From assembly GCA_029448655.1 (NCBI GenBank), contig JACCLO010000008.1, positions 1,054,001-1,118,000 on the forward strand: a DNA stretch of 64,000 nt, given 5' to 3'. A model generated the notes under the pieces. It had not been told where the DNA came from. It did no database searches and worked only from the letters and a program-made list of their open reading frames with translations. Each line of letters starts with the position of its first letter. The first letter of the stretch is position 1. Below are positions 24,061-36,609 of the stretch, in pieces. The stretch comes from Wolfiporia cocos (Eukaryota > Basidiomycota > Agaricomycetes > Polyporales > Phaeolaceae). The translations under genes were made by a program, and so were the position numbers.

Positions 24061-24210
24061 TAGATGGAAGACACAGCCTGAGACATCAGCACAGGCACAA
24101 CATAGATTTGCTACTACAACTCTGTACGCGCAATAGGACGACAGTCTGCATAAGCACTACGCTGCGTGGCACGACATCCATCCCAATAGAACGGTGACAA
24201 AATCCCCCGC

Positions 24211-24928
24211 CTAACCTGTGCGCAAAATTAAGTGCACACCACTTTCTGTACTGACGACGTCACTGATCTGGCCGACATTCAGTGCGTATGTCGCGTCCTC
24301 GAACGCCTTCTGCATCTGGCCCTGTACAGACAGTGAGCGATTCCAGCCGCCTTGCGACGACGCGACGACCACAGAAACAAGTCAGACAGTGAACATACCG
24401 GCTTAAAGAATCCCAGATCCCCGTTGTTTGCGTGCGATGAGCAGTCCGAGTGAGCGCGTGCAAGCTCAGCGAACTTCTCTGTCGAGCTATTGATCTCCGC
24501 AGCGTAGCCCTTAAGGATCTCGACCGCCTCCTCCTTCGTGCGCGTGATGTTCGCCTAGCGCACACAGAGTGAGATTTATATATGTGGAGACGGCGGCGGT
24601 GTAGAGCGCGCACCTCCTTCCAGCTGCTCGGCCGGCGGCTGTCGCGGTGCTTCACGAGCAGGTGGCTTGCGCGCACCTGTACAGGGCGCCCGTCGGGACC
24701 CTGCGCGCCCTGCCCGAGAAGATAGTCCTTCGCGCCGGGCAGCTCGTGCACTTGCTCCTCCGTGAGCTCCGCAGGAGGCTCCCAGGAAGACTCCCGGGTC
24801 TCCGTATGATAGTAGTACGGAACTTTGCGCGAGTTTGACAGGCGTACTTCCCAGCCTAAGGATGACTACGTAGAGTGAAGTAAGTGAGAAATCTGTTGAG
24901 GCCATCGTTCTGCGCATGTACGCACCAT
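24211..24928 (-). CDS. ESS1: PIN1/ESS1 peptidyl-prolyl cis-trans isomerase
   Basis: Parvulin isomerase specific for phospho-Ser/Thr-Pro bonds, acting in the nucleus on the RNA polymerase II tail and cell-cycle proteins. A WW domain is clear at the start ([20 protein letters not shown] then SSWEPP, with both tryptophans and the tyrosine triplet). A short linker ([16 protein letters not shown]) leads to the parvulin domain with [18 protein letters not shown] (basic phosphate-binding loop and first His), the [13 protein letters not shown] motif (catalytic Cys), [18 protein letters not shown] and the C-terminal GVHLILRTG, followed by TAG at 24211-24213. Introns are seen at about 24390-24320, 24618-24556 and 24921-24856. 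The start assumes a tiny first exon (ATG at 24928), the least certain part. The length, about 180 residues, is normal. It lies in the piece present only in the left duplication arm, so this region has one copy. Confidence 0.92.
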
Positions 24929-25309
24929 TGTCGCGGAGGATAGCGAGTGGGAGGGAGGAGAGGCACGTTGCGAGACGCCACACTGATTGACGCGTGCCAC
25001 GTGCGCTAGCACGATCAGGTATGCGCATTGCAGTCAGGCGTTAAGAATGTTGAACGGTATAATCTATCGTACCCTTGGTGTCCATTCCGTAATGCAAAAA
25101 ATATTCACGCACGCTCTTCCAAGGTGCGAGCCACATTGCCAGGTCATCTTTCCTGCTCATCATAACCAATGTCTTATTAGGTCACCCTGCAGTGGGGTAT
25201 GCATCAACATTTGCGATGCTGCACATCTGGGATAGAACGACAGAAAACTCTGAGGGTTGAGTAAGTATGTTGGTGATGTCGGGACCCACGACTATTTTGT
25301 CGATCGGAG

Positions 25310-25450
25310 CGGGAAGGGCGACGTGCCGGATCTTACTGCGGACCCATCGCTTGCGGAAAGGAGCTCGGGTTCACCGCGCCGCAGACGATGTGCCGCGATC
25401 TATGGAACTGGCAGACGAAGAACCCGAACGGCTACGACGGCTCGGCGTAG
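25310..25450 (+). pseudogene. UDP-glucose 4-epimerase (GalE) C-terminal relic
   Basis: The segment reads [14 protein letters not shown], then after a one-base shift KELGFTAP and [17 protein letters not shown], closing with a stop at about 25450. This is the C-terminus of the Leloir-pathway UDP-galactose/UDP-glucose 4-epimerase (family features: the R-x-G-D-V...DPS...ELGW block and the D-W-x-W-Q-x-x-N-P-x-G-Y end). Nothing upstream within 250 bp continues the enzyme, so only a frameshifted tail of about 45 codons remains. Confidence 0.75.
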
Positions 25451-26249
25451 ACCGTCTGCACGATAGCGATAGCAGGACGGAATACAAACGGATATATGGG
25501 TCTGTAAATTATATTGCTGCGGGGTTGATACGGACAGCCTCCGTGGTATTTGCTACACTCTACTAATCATACCGTCCATTGTGGTCTGTGTGATACACGA
25601 GTTAGGCTCGGCATGCGCCGTTAGACTCGGGCGGCTGGGATAACGAAGTATGTCACCGATTCAGATTCACACATGCTCTCAGCCCGATCATCCAGATTGG
25701 GTCCATCTCGTTCATCTTCAAGTTCCAGAGTCATAGTGAATGCAGCGCTACTAGCGCTCGAATAGCACCGTCTAAACAATGTATCGCACTCTATGATCTG
25801 ATATAACGATTCATTGCTGTTCTAGCGGTAGTAATGATTCACCGATAGAGGGACATACCGTATCACAAGGGAGCCTATCTCAATAAATGCAGGGCACGTG
25901 GCTGTAGGTGTTCGGGGTCGTGCCGCCTCTGCGACCAAACAATTGTTTATCAGCAGAGCCGTCCCTGTTGCAATAGGAGTTGCGCAAAAGCGTGATTATA
26001 ACGTAACGTAAAAACTTTCAGAGTCGACTGCAGTCATCTCAGCAGATAGATTGTGCTGCAAATTCTCTTTTCAGGCTGGTTCCTTACTTTATACAAGCCT
26101 CACAGTGGCCCTAGGCAACAGTTCTGGCTGTTCTATACCATTGGTGTGACAACCTGAACGCACAGCGATTGGATACGTGTAGTACATGCATCTGCGTATG
26201 CGGAGACGAGGAGTTGCTAGTAGTGGATGATGTGAAGGGAAAAGGTGAG
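25451..26249. other. Intergenic, start of duplicated block near 26000
   Basis: No gene seen. From about 26000 onward the sequence matches 34580 and below in inverse orientation. Confidence 0.45.
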
Positions 26250-26255
26250 TAAATT

Positions 26256-26403
26256 GTCACGAGCACGTCACGACCATGTGCCGTAATAGCTTAAGTACTG
26301 AGACCCACCCCGATCCCAACAGAGTTGGCATTGTGCCCTTTTGGCGCAATGGTTAATGCATTACGGCTGGAAGCTTGTATTGGATCCACACCAGCGCGTG
26401 ATA
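26256..26403. mobile_element. SINE-like insertion with tRNA-like box, TSD TAAATT
   Basis: Comparison with the inverted copy (near 34315) shows that 148 bp are extra here, flanked by TAAATT at 26250-26255 and 26404-26409. The insert holds a tRNA 5'-half-like stretch with an A-box-like GGCGCAATGG (about 26343-26352) and a weak B-box candidate (GGATCCACACC). It looks like a short tRNA-derived retroposed element; the orientation is unclear. Confidence 0.6.
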
Positions 26404-26528
26404 TAAATTGCATAATTATCTCGTCTTGCACGTCCGTATGGACCACCGGGTCGTTCGGAGTAAGCAGGGTAACGTCCCGCGAGGGAAGATCCCTCACTTG
26501 ACGTGCGTCCCTCTCCTTCCGCGACACA

Positions 26529-27180
26529 CTACTCTCGCAGAGTGGCCGGGATGCTGTTTGAATGTTTGGGTTTTCCCTCGCTCGTATGATCGCCGCTTTT
26601 TACGAGCGATGTATAAGCAGCGCTAGAAGCATGCTGCTTGAGTGGGCCCTCATACAAGGCACCACTAGTGTTCTCGCCGCGATACGGACCCGCATAGGAT
26701 GTCTGCGCTGAATGAACAGCACCTACGACCATCTGCATCTCCTGCTCGCGATTCACTGTCCGGGTCTTGTGCAACATCGAGGAACCTCCCAATCCTTTCG
26801 CCTCAGCCCGGAAACTACCATGGCCGAGCCCGTCCATGCCATAACCTGCACCATAGATGCCACCTCTGACCGGTGGTCGGCAAGGGTCGCACTTCACACT
26901 GATATATCAGCATCTTACAGCGACGAAATTATGTCCATACGCATGTCCATACGCACCATCCAATTGCCTACGCTAGCCAGCATAGCTTCCATCTCTTCCT
27001 AGAACAACCCTTCATCTCCACCTGCTTTGCTGGCCTGAAGAGTATTCTCCGCCTGCTTCGCTGTCGGAATGCCCTGAGGCCGCTTCGTATTGTCCGTAAT
27101 GTTTTCGTCCGGTAATAGACTTGGATAGCTTGCACTAACTGACATTGTAGAAGTGGGAATGCTAACGACACTGGTGGTGG
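26529..27180 (-). pseudogene. Orphan family-2 gene, copy 1 (probably broken)
   Basis: It reads on the minus strand as the partner of 33508-34198: a start MSVSASYPSLLPDEN, the block KQAENTLQASKAGGDEGLF, then a TAG where copy 2 has SK, then EEMEAMLASVGNWM. A final exon covers PPVRGGIYGAGYGMDGLGHG to the STLRE-like end at 26529. The in-frame TAG suggests loss of function, unless splicing avoids it. There is no known domain. A Gly/Tyr-rich stretch and several conserved short motifs are shared with copy 2. Confidence 0.55.
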
Positions 27181-27300
27181 AATGATGAAGGAGATGGTTA
27201 TTGATTATTGTTTGATATGTACACGCGCTGTTGCTCGTTGTTATCAAGTGATTTATCGATGACGATTGGACGGACAACATACGTTGCCAACGTAATCACA

Positions 27301-28158
27301 CCCTGCCAGGACTGTCATCGTATTATGCTGCTCCTGCAGGAATTGCGAGCTCAGTTCATATATGCAGCCATGCTGATCAAGATGTGGTGTTTGTACCAAT
27401 TCAATTCACTGGGGGGAGATCACCTTCTTGGACCTCCCTCTTTCATCCGGCAAACGAAAGGATGAAATCGCCCAGCTTCATATCTCTGTACCTCGAAAAT
27501 GATCTGCATAGTGCTCACGCTAATGCGCCACCCAGCAAAGATATCAATGGCCTAGCTCGCAACCCCCTTTCTTCTACCAAAAGTTTGCTATCGCAGCGTG
27601 AGCGGGATACCCTCAATATTAGATCGGTCCTCGTTCTGGCGCTCGCCGTACTCGTGGCGTGTATTGCCACAGGCCGGCCACAGCACTCTGAATTTCCGGC
27701 GGGATCGATGTAAAATCACAGTTAGTGCCGCATTGAGATCTCATGCGAAGAAGAGAGAAAGGATGCACTCTGGTGAAAGATCGGCCCCCTGGCCTGACAC
27801 TTCCGTAGGCTAAGTTTCCTCCTCTATAGATGTCGAAGTTATATGAGACCTGTGATGGCGATATGGTCAGCTATGTTATCGCTCGACCTGGTACAATTAA
27901 TGGTCGCACCGCGAGATGTGGAAATCTGCTGAAGCGTTGAGCAAGCGTATCTGTCATATGCGGATCGGATGAATCAGTTTACTCAGTACTGTTCGTTGTG
28001 TTTCAATTACATAATGCGCGCCTTCATAAATCAAGCGCGTGTCGGTGGCCCTTCCTTTCAACCACTACCTACTACCGTCTGCGCAACCACATCCCAGCCC
28101 TTTTACTGTATCATTGTCCAATCGACACTACCGTTATCGTCTTATCAATATTCAGAAG
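27301..28158. other. Junction between left arm and the central gene copy
   Basis: No gene recognised in 27300-27880. From about 27880 the sequence is the upstream flank of orphan gene 1 repeated (shared segment around AAATCAAGCGCGTGTCGGTG). Confidence 0.45.
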
Positions 28159-29531
28159 ATGGTCTCCACCACGAATGCGAACGCAACGACCGAGACTGCG
28201 CGCCACAGTGTGCCACTATCGGCTGGCCCATCGACAAAGGCCCATACCACCCCACTTCACCCTCCTAAGGCAATCTATGCGCGCGTTTCGCCTCCCCAGC
28301 AAGCTAACGACACTGGCTCAGAGAGCGAAGGCAAGGAAATCAGAGACGTACCTCAGGTGCCACCGCCTTCAACGTTTACGCGCCAGGTACGCATCTTGTC
28401 TTTGGTATCCCCTTTATTCCGGTGTGGCCTTGCCGTCTCCTCTGAGCTGATGATGTCCATGGAATATAGTACTTGAACTGCGATATCAGTACCGCCGCAA
28501 TCAATTACCTGGTGCGACTTACTGCAGAGGTTCGAAGCTTCCGCGGATGGTACACGCATGTCAGCGCTACGGCTGTGGCAGGAGACCCCCTCGACAACTT
28601 CTTCAGCGAGGTCAAGGAGCTCGAGGCGGCGCATCGGGCGCGCAGGGCGGATCCCTACAAGACTGCAAGTCGCGAAGAAGATGGCGAGGACAGCACGCAA
28701 GAGGAAGCCAGCGAAGACGACGGGGACGACGAGGGCGAAGAGTTCCTCGACGTTCTCGAGTGGCGCGAGGAGGCGCTCGAGTCCGATGTGGCGCGTACCA
28801 CAGACGAAGCTGGTGCCCGAACCGATGCGGTACACCGCGCGCCGTCATCGGTAGTCGTTGTGCCAGCTGAAGACAATGACTACTATGGCAGCCGTCAGAT
28901 CCCAGTCAAGCACGAGCCGGTTGAATTCGAATGGGTACCCGAAGATACGGACACTGTCAAGGCCGAAGGCTTCGATGCCGACGCGTGGCTGTATGCGCGC
29001 GGTGAGTCACTCGAGTCGCTGCCACGCGCCGCGCCGGCCTTGTCCATGGAAGACGATGGGTACGAAGCGTCTGTCAGTTCGGACTCTGACATAGACTGGC
29101 ATCTCGATGCCCCCTCCAACACGGACACTCGGTCGACGCGCTCGAACCCGCCCGCGCTACTCACCACTGCGGCGTGTGTCTCCCTGCTCGCGCACCCGGA
29201 TGATGATGCCACGCCAATTGAGCACCACTCTGCACATATCGAGTGTCGGAGAACAGGCCTCACAGGATTGTTTGGAACCGTGCCCGCCCCTGTCTTCTTG
29301 TCGCTGAACACGGTAGCTGAGGCGCAGGCGATGTCGCTTCCGAGGAGACGGACGCGCGAGGCTTCGTCGGGCGTGCATCGAAGCCAGCACTCGTGGCGTG
29401 CAAGGCTCAATGCGCCATACCTCCAGCACGCACTGCGTCACTCATCAATGCCAAGAGGTGAACGTGTGGCTTCGCCAGCGCACGTCCGGCGAAACGCCAC
29501 CGCTCCCGACTTGTCCAGTCGTCGTGCATAA
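28159..29531 (+). CDS. Orphan family-1 protein, copy 2
   Basis: Same structure as copy 1: exon 1 28159-28386 and exon 2 28470-29531, giving about 429 residues. Conserved are the N-terminal SPPQQAND block, the RLTAEVRSFRGWYTH block, LDNFFSEVKELEAAHRARRA, the acidic middle and the basic C-terminal tail ending in PDLSSRRA. Most differences from copy 1 are substitutions and in-frame indels in the acidic region. It lies in direct orientation to copy 1 and is not part of either arm of the inverted duplication, so the locus has undergone at least two duplication events. No known domain, signal or membrane segment is seen. Confidence 0.78.
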
Positions 29532-31583
29532 CAAAGAAAGACAACACTTTTACAGCATCCACATCAGCCTGCAACACCATTGCAGACCGGAAGGGAGGCA
29601 TGTACAAGCGAGGGCCTTCCCTTGTTTGTCGTGACCTGACCTCTCACAGGAACGAACATAGAACGTCGTGCGATGCGCATCGATGGCGCGTCTGGCCGAC
29701 CATGGTGAGCTCACCATGAGCACTTACCTGTATCCGACACCACGTCTGATGCGTTGTATTGTCCCTTGACCTCGACTGGGCCTTGTATTGATCCTCGAAT
29801 GCCGTGTACGGTACTGTGCATAGTTGTCTAGGATTTTGCGTAGCTCTCCTCTTCTCTAGCTGTTAATCCACATCCGATCGATGTAGTATATCAAGCGCTA
29901 GCCATGACAATTGCATCCATCCGTTCACTGCGCGTTGCCAGAGTTATAAACGAAAGCGATGATGCGGAAGCTCGAATGCAGCACTTGCGATCATCGATGC
30001 GATGCGGGTGAAACTGCTTATTTGCGCAATGTTTGTCCTTCGCTTTGATTCTGTGGGCGTTATACTGTACGCATGCGCCCGCGCGACGCGAATCGTAATC
30101 CTGGTATCGTGTCCAGCAGGTGGATCCTACATGTACACTATTCTGTCGAATGGTATTATCTCAGAGAGAGCGGACTGCTTCAAGACGGCTGCGTTCGCAG
30201 CGCGGATGTGGAGTGGACGCGAAGCCACGTGATGGTGCCACTCCGTCGCGCCACAAGGACAATGATGGAGCTACAAGAAAGAGTATCACTGCTGAAATTG
30301 TGCAAAATGCCACCACTTTTGTTGTACAGAATATTTCAGGGTGTGATCTGCGATATGCATATTCCAATGCTATGGAGTCAATACAAAGCCAACGAAAATT
30401 GTCCTCCGTGAGTGTTCATCCACATCTGCATCGATGCCAATGATGTGCTCGATACAGACTGAGGAGAAATCGTCCTCTGAGGACCAAAAAAAAGCGTTAT
30501 ACTGGTTGTGAGGTGTACAAACTCGGTTTCTTGCGTGTCTGCAGGACGCCTGTATTCTCACAATCCGGTCTCATCTCTCCGTCTTGCTGATAATTTTGTG
30601 ATTGTTCCATTCCCCGAGGATCATGATACACCATGCAGCTCCTTGTCGCAGCCAGTATCCTCATAGGGATCTAGGTAAGCTCCAGCGTTGTAGTTGTCGA
30701 CACGCATGAGTGGCGTCTGCAGCGGGCCGCAATCCCGATCGGACATCAAAACAACTGGCGGAGCCACGATCATGTTATAACGCGAGTGTGGCTGATTGTG
30801 GCCGCGATATTTTCGCCAGCACTCCCTTTCCACCCTACTGTCCCAGACACCGCCTAACACGTAGTGTACATGTACATCTCATCCTCTTTCTCACAATTTG
30901 ACTCTTCCGATGACCACCGTGACCTCTTGTACGTGAACGACGGTCCACCTTACACGCCACCCCGCGACGTGCGGCTGATTTTGCATATTTCGTCGAGACA
31001 AAACTTTGTTGGTCCACGGGATATACACTCTGATCCTGATCCAACAAAAGTCTGGAATTCAAGCCATGCCACACATCAAGCGATACGACATCCTCACCAC
31101 CACCTCCATCAATACTCTGCCGCAAATGCGACTAACGTCCAACAAGTGCAGTCAGCTAATGTACGTGTCAAGCACAGGATTCGTCCATGTAGTTCAGTAT
31201 ATCAGGATACTGAATGGTTAAGTACGATACGATGAGCTTGATATGCATTCTCTGCGTGTGACCGACCCATTGTACGCTGACACGGTACTAGGTGAACAAC
31301 TTTGCACCTACTCCCTTTCCACCGAGTAGCCCATACGCAGTATGTCCTGGCCTCATTTGTTAACTGGTTGCGATGGAATTTCATTTCCTGTGGGACGTCT
31401 TCATGCAGAATCATGGAAACGTTGATCCGGCACATTTTGAATGGGCACCTCAGAGGCCTGCTCGTTCGCACGATGTCCAATTTACACGGAGACATACATT
31501 TAACCCTCTTGTATGTGGCCACATATGATGAATTATATGAAACACACTGAGTGCCATTCATCGACTAGGGGAGAGTGCCACAG
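29532..31583. other. Flank of orphan gene 2 and degenerate repeats, no gene called
   Basis: 29532-30260 repeats the 3' flank seen after copies 1 and 3. 31060-31340 resembles 19400-19745. I see no intact coding unit. Confidence 0.45.
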
Positions 31584-32360
31584 ATGGCGTCGTCGCCAGT
31601 CACATCTAACATGGTTTGTGGCTACATAGGACTTCTAAGTCGGGTCGCTGAATGCAGGTTGCCACGCATCATTAGGCACAGGCCGCATTGCTCATGCATA
31701 AGATGTCACAAGCATCGCGCGAGTTGCAAGAGATCGTGAAATTGTTTGGTGAGGCATACCCCGAGCTGCTGGATCTGCATGCTGTCGAGGCTTTCGCCGA
31801 TGAATTGGAGTCCATCGGCAATTTTGCCTCGCGAGTTCGTAAGCTCGCCAAGGACCTTGCAGATCGCGCTGAACATCAGAGGTAAGAGATTTCTCTTGTT
31901 AGTGCAAATGCAACAATCGACAGTATACATCTGCACCAGTATTTCGTCAGCGTCGCATTCCGGACATCCATCTAGCGCTGCATCCGGCTACTCAATAAAC
32001 GCACAACCGTCGCCCATATCGAGCTCCCAATTTCTCGACAACGCCGGCAGTGGCATTGGCAACCATCCGATGGACGCCACTCATTTAACGGGGACGGTGT
32101 CGTCACCCTGGTCGCCACATGGCGATCAGCGGTTTGGCCCCGCCGCGTACCCATCGACATCGGTCAATCAATGGCCCACAAAGTATTCACCATCACCAGC
32201 ATTCCATTCACGGAATGCGTCTGGCCAAGGGAGATCCACATATGCCTCCCTGTCATTGGCGCGCAATTCCGACTTCATAATGGTGTGCCCTCAGGAGAGG
32301 ATGATGCAGAGAGAGCTCTGTGAGCCACCACAGGACCACATTTCGGGTCGATTCGCTTGA
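31584..32360 (+). CDS. Hypothetical coiled-coil / Ser-Pro-rich protein
   Basis: Three exons fit well: 31584-31613, 31682-31881 and 31940-32360 (651 nt, 216 residues), with GT-AG introns and a short first exon starting at ATG 31584. Exon 2 encodes a strongly helical, charged segment (about residues 10-75, including SRELQEIVKLFGEAYPELLD and FASRVRKLAKDLADRAEH) that may form a coiled coil. Exon 3 is low-complexity, rich in Ser, Pro, Gly and His, and probably disordered. There is no known domain, signal or membrane helix. It lies near the centre between the duplication arms and has no copy elsewhere in the window. Confidence 0.6.
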
Positions 32361-33507
32361 GATGTGTCGTATTCTTTCGCTGGGAGGTGTTGCGAAACGA
32401 GTGTTGGAAATCGAGGAGTGGAATTGGGAAGGATACGCGAAGGCTGGAGCTCAACGGAGTATATCGGAAATCCAGCTAACGGACAAATCATATATCGAGG
32501 GTCATGTGAAGCATCATGTAGCACAATCACGTACAGTTTTGTGATAATTGCAGACAACGGAGCACAGTCGCCTGCTGCCCATCGTTCATTGAAAACATTA
32601 CTGCAGAACATCGGGAAAGAGCGACAGTTGTATATTCAACTATCGCACATTGTGGAGAGGTGAAGAACTGGTCTCGTCTGAGAATTGAGAATATGGTGAC
32701 TGTCGCTTGCCAGCGAAGGACACGGGATGGTGTGCATCAAATTGGAGGAGTCATACGTTGTTGACGCACTAGTGAGAAGTGTGCTCATAGCGAGCTGTCA
32801 CTCAAGTAGGAAATCTGGACTGCGAACGATGGAACATAAGGTCTTGGTGAAGGCAACTCACGTGCGGATTGCACGCTGAAGAGAATTTCAACGAGGTACC
32901 GATACCGAGCTGGCCGTTTCCGCACGGAGGAGGGCACTGTGAGGCTAGCCGGGGTGCATCTGGCGTTCGACCAGTATATTAAGACCTATTCGTGGAGGCG
33001 CGTGCCAGAAGAACGAGGAAAGGTTTGATGTTCCACTCACGATGCGATATCAGATTCTTTGCAGGAGGAAGGGAGTTGCACACCAGGCCACGGGCATCTT
33101 TGCCGGGTGCTGTTTTGGCGTGAGCACTCTGCAGATCGTCTTTAAGCACAGATATATGAAACTTGGCGATTCTGCCCTTTCATTTGCCGAATGGAGGAGG
33201 GAGGTCCGAGGAAGCTATCTCTCCCCCTTGTTATCCATATACATTGAATTGGTACAAACACTGCCCCTTTCTCAGCATGGTATCAGGTACAAATCGCAAT
33301 TCCTGCAAGGGCGACATACTGCGACGGTCCGGGCAAGGTGTGATTGCGTCGGCAGCGTATCTGTCTGTCCAATTGTCATCAGTGAATCACCTGATAAAAA
33401 TGGACAACAGCGTGTGCGTTATTCGCACAATGGCATTGCTAATGCACGCGTACCCATCGATCATCATCTCCTTCGTCTTCCACCACCAGTGCATTCCCAG
33501 TTTCACA
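32361..33507. other. Intergenic stretch, nothing recognised
   Basis: Short frames only (for example 32364-32663 plus); none shows a motif or conserved splice structure. The right duplication arm begins near 33300. Confidence 0.4.
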
Positions 33508-34198
33508 ATGCCAACTAGTGCAAGCTATCCGAGTCTATCACCAGACGAAAGCAGTGCAGGCGATAAGACACGAGGTCTTCGGCCTCAGGGCATTCCTAAC
33601 GGACAAGTTGAGGATAATCGCGCCGGTAATGTCGCCCAGAGTGCGCAAGATATCGATGCTGACAGAATTTGACAGCGAAGCAGGCAGAGAATACTCTTCA
33701 AGACAGAAAAGCAGGTGGAGATGAAGGGTTATTCTCAAAGGAAGAGATGGAAGCTATGCTGGCTAGCGTGGGCAATTGGATGGTGTGTACGGACATAACC
33801 TCGTCGCTGTAAGATGCTGATATACCAATGTGAAATGCGACCCTCGCCAACCACCGGTCAGAGGTGGCATCTATGGTGCAGGCTATGGCATGGACGGGCT
33901 CGGCCATGGTAGTTTCCGGGCTGAGATGGATGGATTGAGAGGTTCCTCGATGTTGCGCAAAACCCACACAGTGAATCGCGAAGAGGGAATGCAGATGGTC
34001 GAAGGCGCTGTTCATTCAGTGCAGACGTCCTATGCGGGTCCGTATCGCGGCGAGAATGCTAGTGGTGCCTTGTCTGAGGGCCCACCCAAGCAAGATGCTA
34101 CTAGCGCTGATTATACATCGCTCGTGAAGGGCGGTGGCTATACGAGCGAGGGAAAACCCACAAACTATGACAGCATCCCGCCCACTCTGCGAAAGTAG
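33508..34198 (+). CDS. Orphan family-2 protein, copy 2
   Basis: ATG at 33508 opens MPTSASYPSLSPDESS; a GTAATG donor near 33628 and acceptor at about 33675 join to KQAENTLQDRKAGGDEGLFS and EEMEAMLASVGNWM. A second intron leads to the last exon with VRGGIYGAGYGMDGLGHGS, VNREEGMQMVEGAVHSVQTS and the end PTLRK, stop at 34196-34198. The second intron's acceptor is not certain. About 170 residues; there is no known domain. Unlike copy 1 it has no in-frame stop in the splice model above. Confidence 0.5.
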
Positions 34199-36609
34199 TG
34201 TGTCGCAGAAGGAGAGGGAGGCACGTCAAGTGAGGGGTCTTCCCTCGCGGGATGTTGCTATGCTTACTCCGAACGACCCGGTGGTCCATACGGACGTGCA
34301 AGACCGGGATGATTATGCAATTTACTCACCTGTTCCCTTCATATCATCCACTACTAGCGACTCCTCGTCTCCGCATACGCAGATGCATGTACTCATGTAT
34401 CCAATCGCTGTGCGTTCAGGTTGTCGCACCAATGGTATGGAACAGCTAGAACTGTTGCCTATGTCGCCTAGGGCCACTGTGAGGCTTGTATCAAGTAAGG
34501 AATCAGCCTGAAAAGAGAATCTGCAGCACAATCTATCTGCTGAGATGACAGTCGACTCAGAAAGTTTTTTTGCGTTACGTTGTAATCACGCTTCTGCGCA
34601 ATTCCAAATGCAGCACCTGGACCAGCCGCCACCCAAACAAGCCACGTCGATATCCAGATCCATAACTTCTTTAATTTGTTTCTTTGTACGGCTCATGCGT
34701 CAGCATGACAGTGTGTAGTTGCGTACCGCAGCGAATAATGCATGCTCGATACTTAATAATCCTGACTAGTGAGACCGATTCTGCTTGCGGATTGATTCTG
34801 TTATATGCAGTGTGTGATGCTATAGTGTATGTTCCATGTTCTGTGGTACAAAGTCAAAATTACTGATTTGCGAGCGATACTACTCGTAAGACTTGTAGTG
34901 GTCATCGATGCCGGTGCAAGCCCTGTACTGACCCGGTTCGTCTACGAATCATGTTGTAGACACTCTCAGACAAGGCGCTGAAATTCCAGTATCAGAAGAA
35001 TATCGAGAGATAACTTTCAAAGTTGTGCGACAATACCCTTGATAAACTAGAACATATGTAATTCACAGCAACACCGACGCACCGCGTTCTCAATAGAAAT
35101 GGCTCTCGCTGCATAACATTCACACTGGCACGGCGAAGGTTCCCTAATAGGGAGGATTTACGGTTGAACTCAATGGTGAATGACACGCCCATGGGTATGT
35201 GCTTTCTGTACGTTTCCATATTTTATCGGTTGGACATGCGTATGCAGAATTGCGACTCAATGTCGCATTGTCGATGTCTATTATCTGAATACAGTAGTAT
35301 CCGTTGCAACACACGACAAATTCGACCAGCCTATCTAACTAACGTATACATATGGACTTCAGTGGGCGATTCCGATTCCTCTTACCAATTCCTGGTGAGG
35401 CATCATGTTGTCCCAACTTCAACGCTAAAGTTTCAGCCTATGTTCACAGGAGTTTCGCTATCCACGCAAGTCCATCTGGGTGTGGGTGGTGCAATCGGGC
35501 TCACCACAAAAATACCAATACCACAGCATTCGAACATCTGCAGCTGGCTAGCATTTCACTTCATCAATCTTCATTGGTTGCCGGTCAACCGGTCACCAGT
35601 CACCTTTCCCCCGCCCACACCCGCGCGCCACTCGTATGAGAGATACTTAACCTGAGGACTGCTTGACGGTCTGCTTCCGGAAGAGTTCTTGCACGCCTTC
35701 GGGTATACCGCAGAGCAGAGGCATCACAGAACCTCACTGACATCATAAACCCCAGAGTCCTGAATACCAGTCACGCCACACACACCCTCCAAATCAGCCG
35801 CATTACGAACAACATCTCACATGCCCCGTCCGTCTCCCAGCACCAGCGGCGGACATGATTGTTGTGAAGCACAAATTGTAGCTCCATATTCCAGTTCTTA
35901 ATGGTACGGATATGTAATAGCATTGAGCAAGCTCTGCACCGAGGGCGACGGGGTGGCACCGTCACGTGGTTTTGCACACACTCTCACTGCGAACGCAGCC
36001 GCCTTGTATCAAGTATGCAGTCCGCTCCCCGCTCCCTCTGAGACCATAAAATCTACTATACTACCGTAGGCTGCGCTTGCTGCACACGATAGCGCCACCA
36101 GGATGGCGCCTTACGCGGGCTCGTGCATACGCCCGCGGAATCAAAGGACAAACATTGTGCGAACAAATAGTTCACCCGCATCGATCATCGCAAGATTCGG
36201 GCGTCCGCATCATCGCTCTCATGTTCAACTCTGGCGACACGCAGCGAACGGACAGATGCAAATGTTATGGCTCGCGCTTGGTATACTACATCAATCGGAA
36301 CAGGACTAACAGCTAGAGAAGAAGAGCTACGCGAAATATCGTACACGACGCTCGAGGATAGATTCAAAGCCCAGTCAAAGTCAAGGGACAATACAACGCA
36401 TCAGACGTGGTGTCGGATACAGGTAAGTGCTCACCATGGTCGGCCAGACGCGCCATCGATGCGCATCGCACGACGTTCTATGTTCGTTCCTGTGAGAGGT
36501 CAGGTCACGACAAACGAGGGAGGGCCCTCGCTTGTACATGCCTCCCTTCCAGCCTGCCACACCGTGGCAGGCTGATGTGGATGCTGTATACGTGATGGGT
36601 TTTCCCTCG
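34199..36609. other. Non-coding part of the right duplication arm
   Basis: Matches left-arm segments inversely (34315-34580 with 26000-26250; 34990-35900 with 23230-24060; 36000-36600 with the 3' flank of orphan gene 1). No gene called. Confidence 0.5.

Larger units (their letters stand above)
20300..27300 (+). repeat. Left arm of a large diverged inverted duplication
   Basis: Read left to right the arm holds orphan gene 1 (to 21923) and its downstream flank (to about 22800), a non-coding segment at 23230-24060, an extra piece of about 2 kb with PIN1 and a GalE relic (24060-26000), and a block with orphan family-2 copy 1 (26000-27280). All but the extra piece recur in inverse order and orientation at 38270-33300, at roughly 75-85% similarity by eye. 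Confidence 0.8.
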
